The translations under genes and the position numbers were made by a program. Of a DNA stretch of 5,498 nucleotides, positions 5,455-5,498 are shown one piece after another. The first letter of the stretch is position 1; each line of letters opens with the position of its first letter. The notes beneath the pieces were generated by a model. It saw only the letters and a list, made by a program, of their open reading frames with translations, had not been told where the DNA came from and ran no database searches. The stretch is taken from positions 1 through 5,498 of the forward strand of contig JAKBQK010000535.1 of NCBI GenBank assembly GCA_021835265.1. Direction: 5' to 3'. The stretch comes from Thermoplasmata archaeon. Lineage in GTDB: Archaea > Thermoplasmatota > Thermoplasmata > Thermoplasmatales > Thermoplasmataceae.

Positions 5455-5498
5455 ATGTTGGAAGGTACTCCGTTTAAAAATAAGGGTGTGATTATCAC
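5455..5498 (+). CDS. Possible start of a new gene (3' partial, unidentified)
   Basis: An ATG at 5455 opens a frame that stays open to the window edge and reads MLEGTPFKNKGVII. The composition (GTPF, then a small hydrophobic stretch after KNKG) looks like a genuine protein N-terminus, but 14 full codons are too few to name a family. An in-frame TAA at 5443-5445 limits how far upstream it could begin. AT-rich sequence resembling TATA boxes (TTTATTAATTTATC, about 5407-5420) lies upstream at a distance that would suit a transcript with a short leader. An open frame this short is not significant in itself. Confidence 0.35.
   Translation, partial: MLEGTPFKNKGVII

Noticed and set aside
5438..5494. 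Short frame ATG 5438 reading MNNQRLCWKVLRLKIRV then stop
   Set aside because: Eighteen codons including the stop, no RBS, and it overlaps the more plausible frame from 5455.
1..5498. A mobile element, defence system or CRISPR in this window
   Set aside because: No transposase, integrase, terminal repeats, spacer array or nuclease motif is visible, and all recognised genes are core archaeal functions. The tRNA gene is intact with no adjacent att-like duplication in the window.

Overview
The window looks like chromosomal DNA from an archaeon, most likely a member of the Thermoplasmata (Thermoplasma/Ferroplasma/Cuniculiplasma-like). The evidence is an archaeal sliding clamp (PCNA), an archaeal-style RPA-associated protein, a two-subunit glycine decarboxylase, TATA/BRE-type promoters in place of bacterial -35/-10 boxes, a likely leaderless mRNA, AT-rich DNA that favours AGA/AGG/ATA codons, and a tRNA gene without an encoded CCA end. 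The order of archaeon is inferred from overall character, not from a search.

Layout, left to right. Bases 1-572 (+) hold the 3' part of an OB-fold/winged-helix protein of the archaeal RPA-associated type (single-stranded DNA metabolism), open at the left edge. Tail to tail with it, one base away, gcvPB (574-1992, -) and gcvPA (1992-3314, -) form a tight operon transcribed leftward. They encode the two subunits of the glycine decarboxylase P-protein, and the TAATG stop/start overlap is served by a GGAGG site inside gcvPA. Upstream of gcvPA on the same strand is a 294-residue protein I do not recognise (3379-4263, -). It is divergent from pcna (4398-5126, +), and the 134-bp shared control region carries a promoter in each direction and several inverted repeats. 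A tRNA-Arg(CCT) gene (5136-5210, -) lies tail to tail with pcna, 9 bp away. Bases 5211-5454 are AT-rich and non-coding. They hold the tRNA promoter, a likely pcna terminator T-tract, two hairpins of nearly identical geometry and a short tandem repeat. A possible new gene starts at 5455 and runs off the right edge.

The window therefore combines DNA replication/repair functions (RPA-associated protein, PCNA) with one-carbon metabolism (glycine cleavage P-protein). I see no gcvT, gcvH or lpd here, so the rest of the glycine cleavage system must lie elsewhere. I see no mobile element, CRISPR array, toxin-antitoxin pair or defence island. The main points for a second look are the unrecognised gene divergent from pcna, its symmetric control region, the tRNA T-loop with C at position 55, and the hairpin-bearing intergenic tail.
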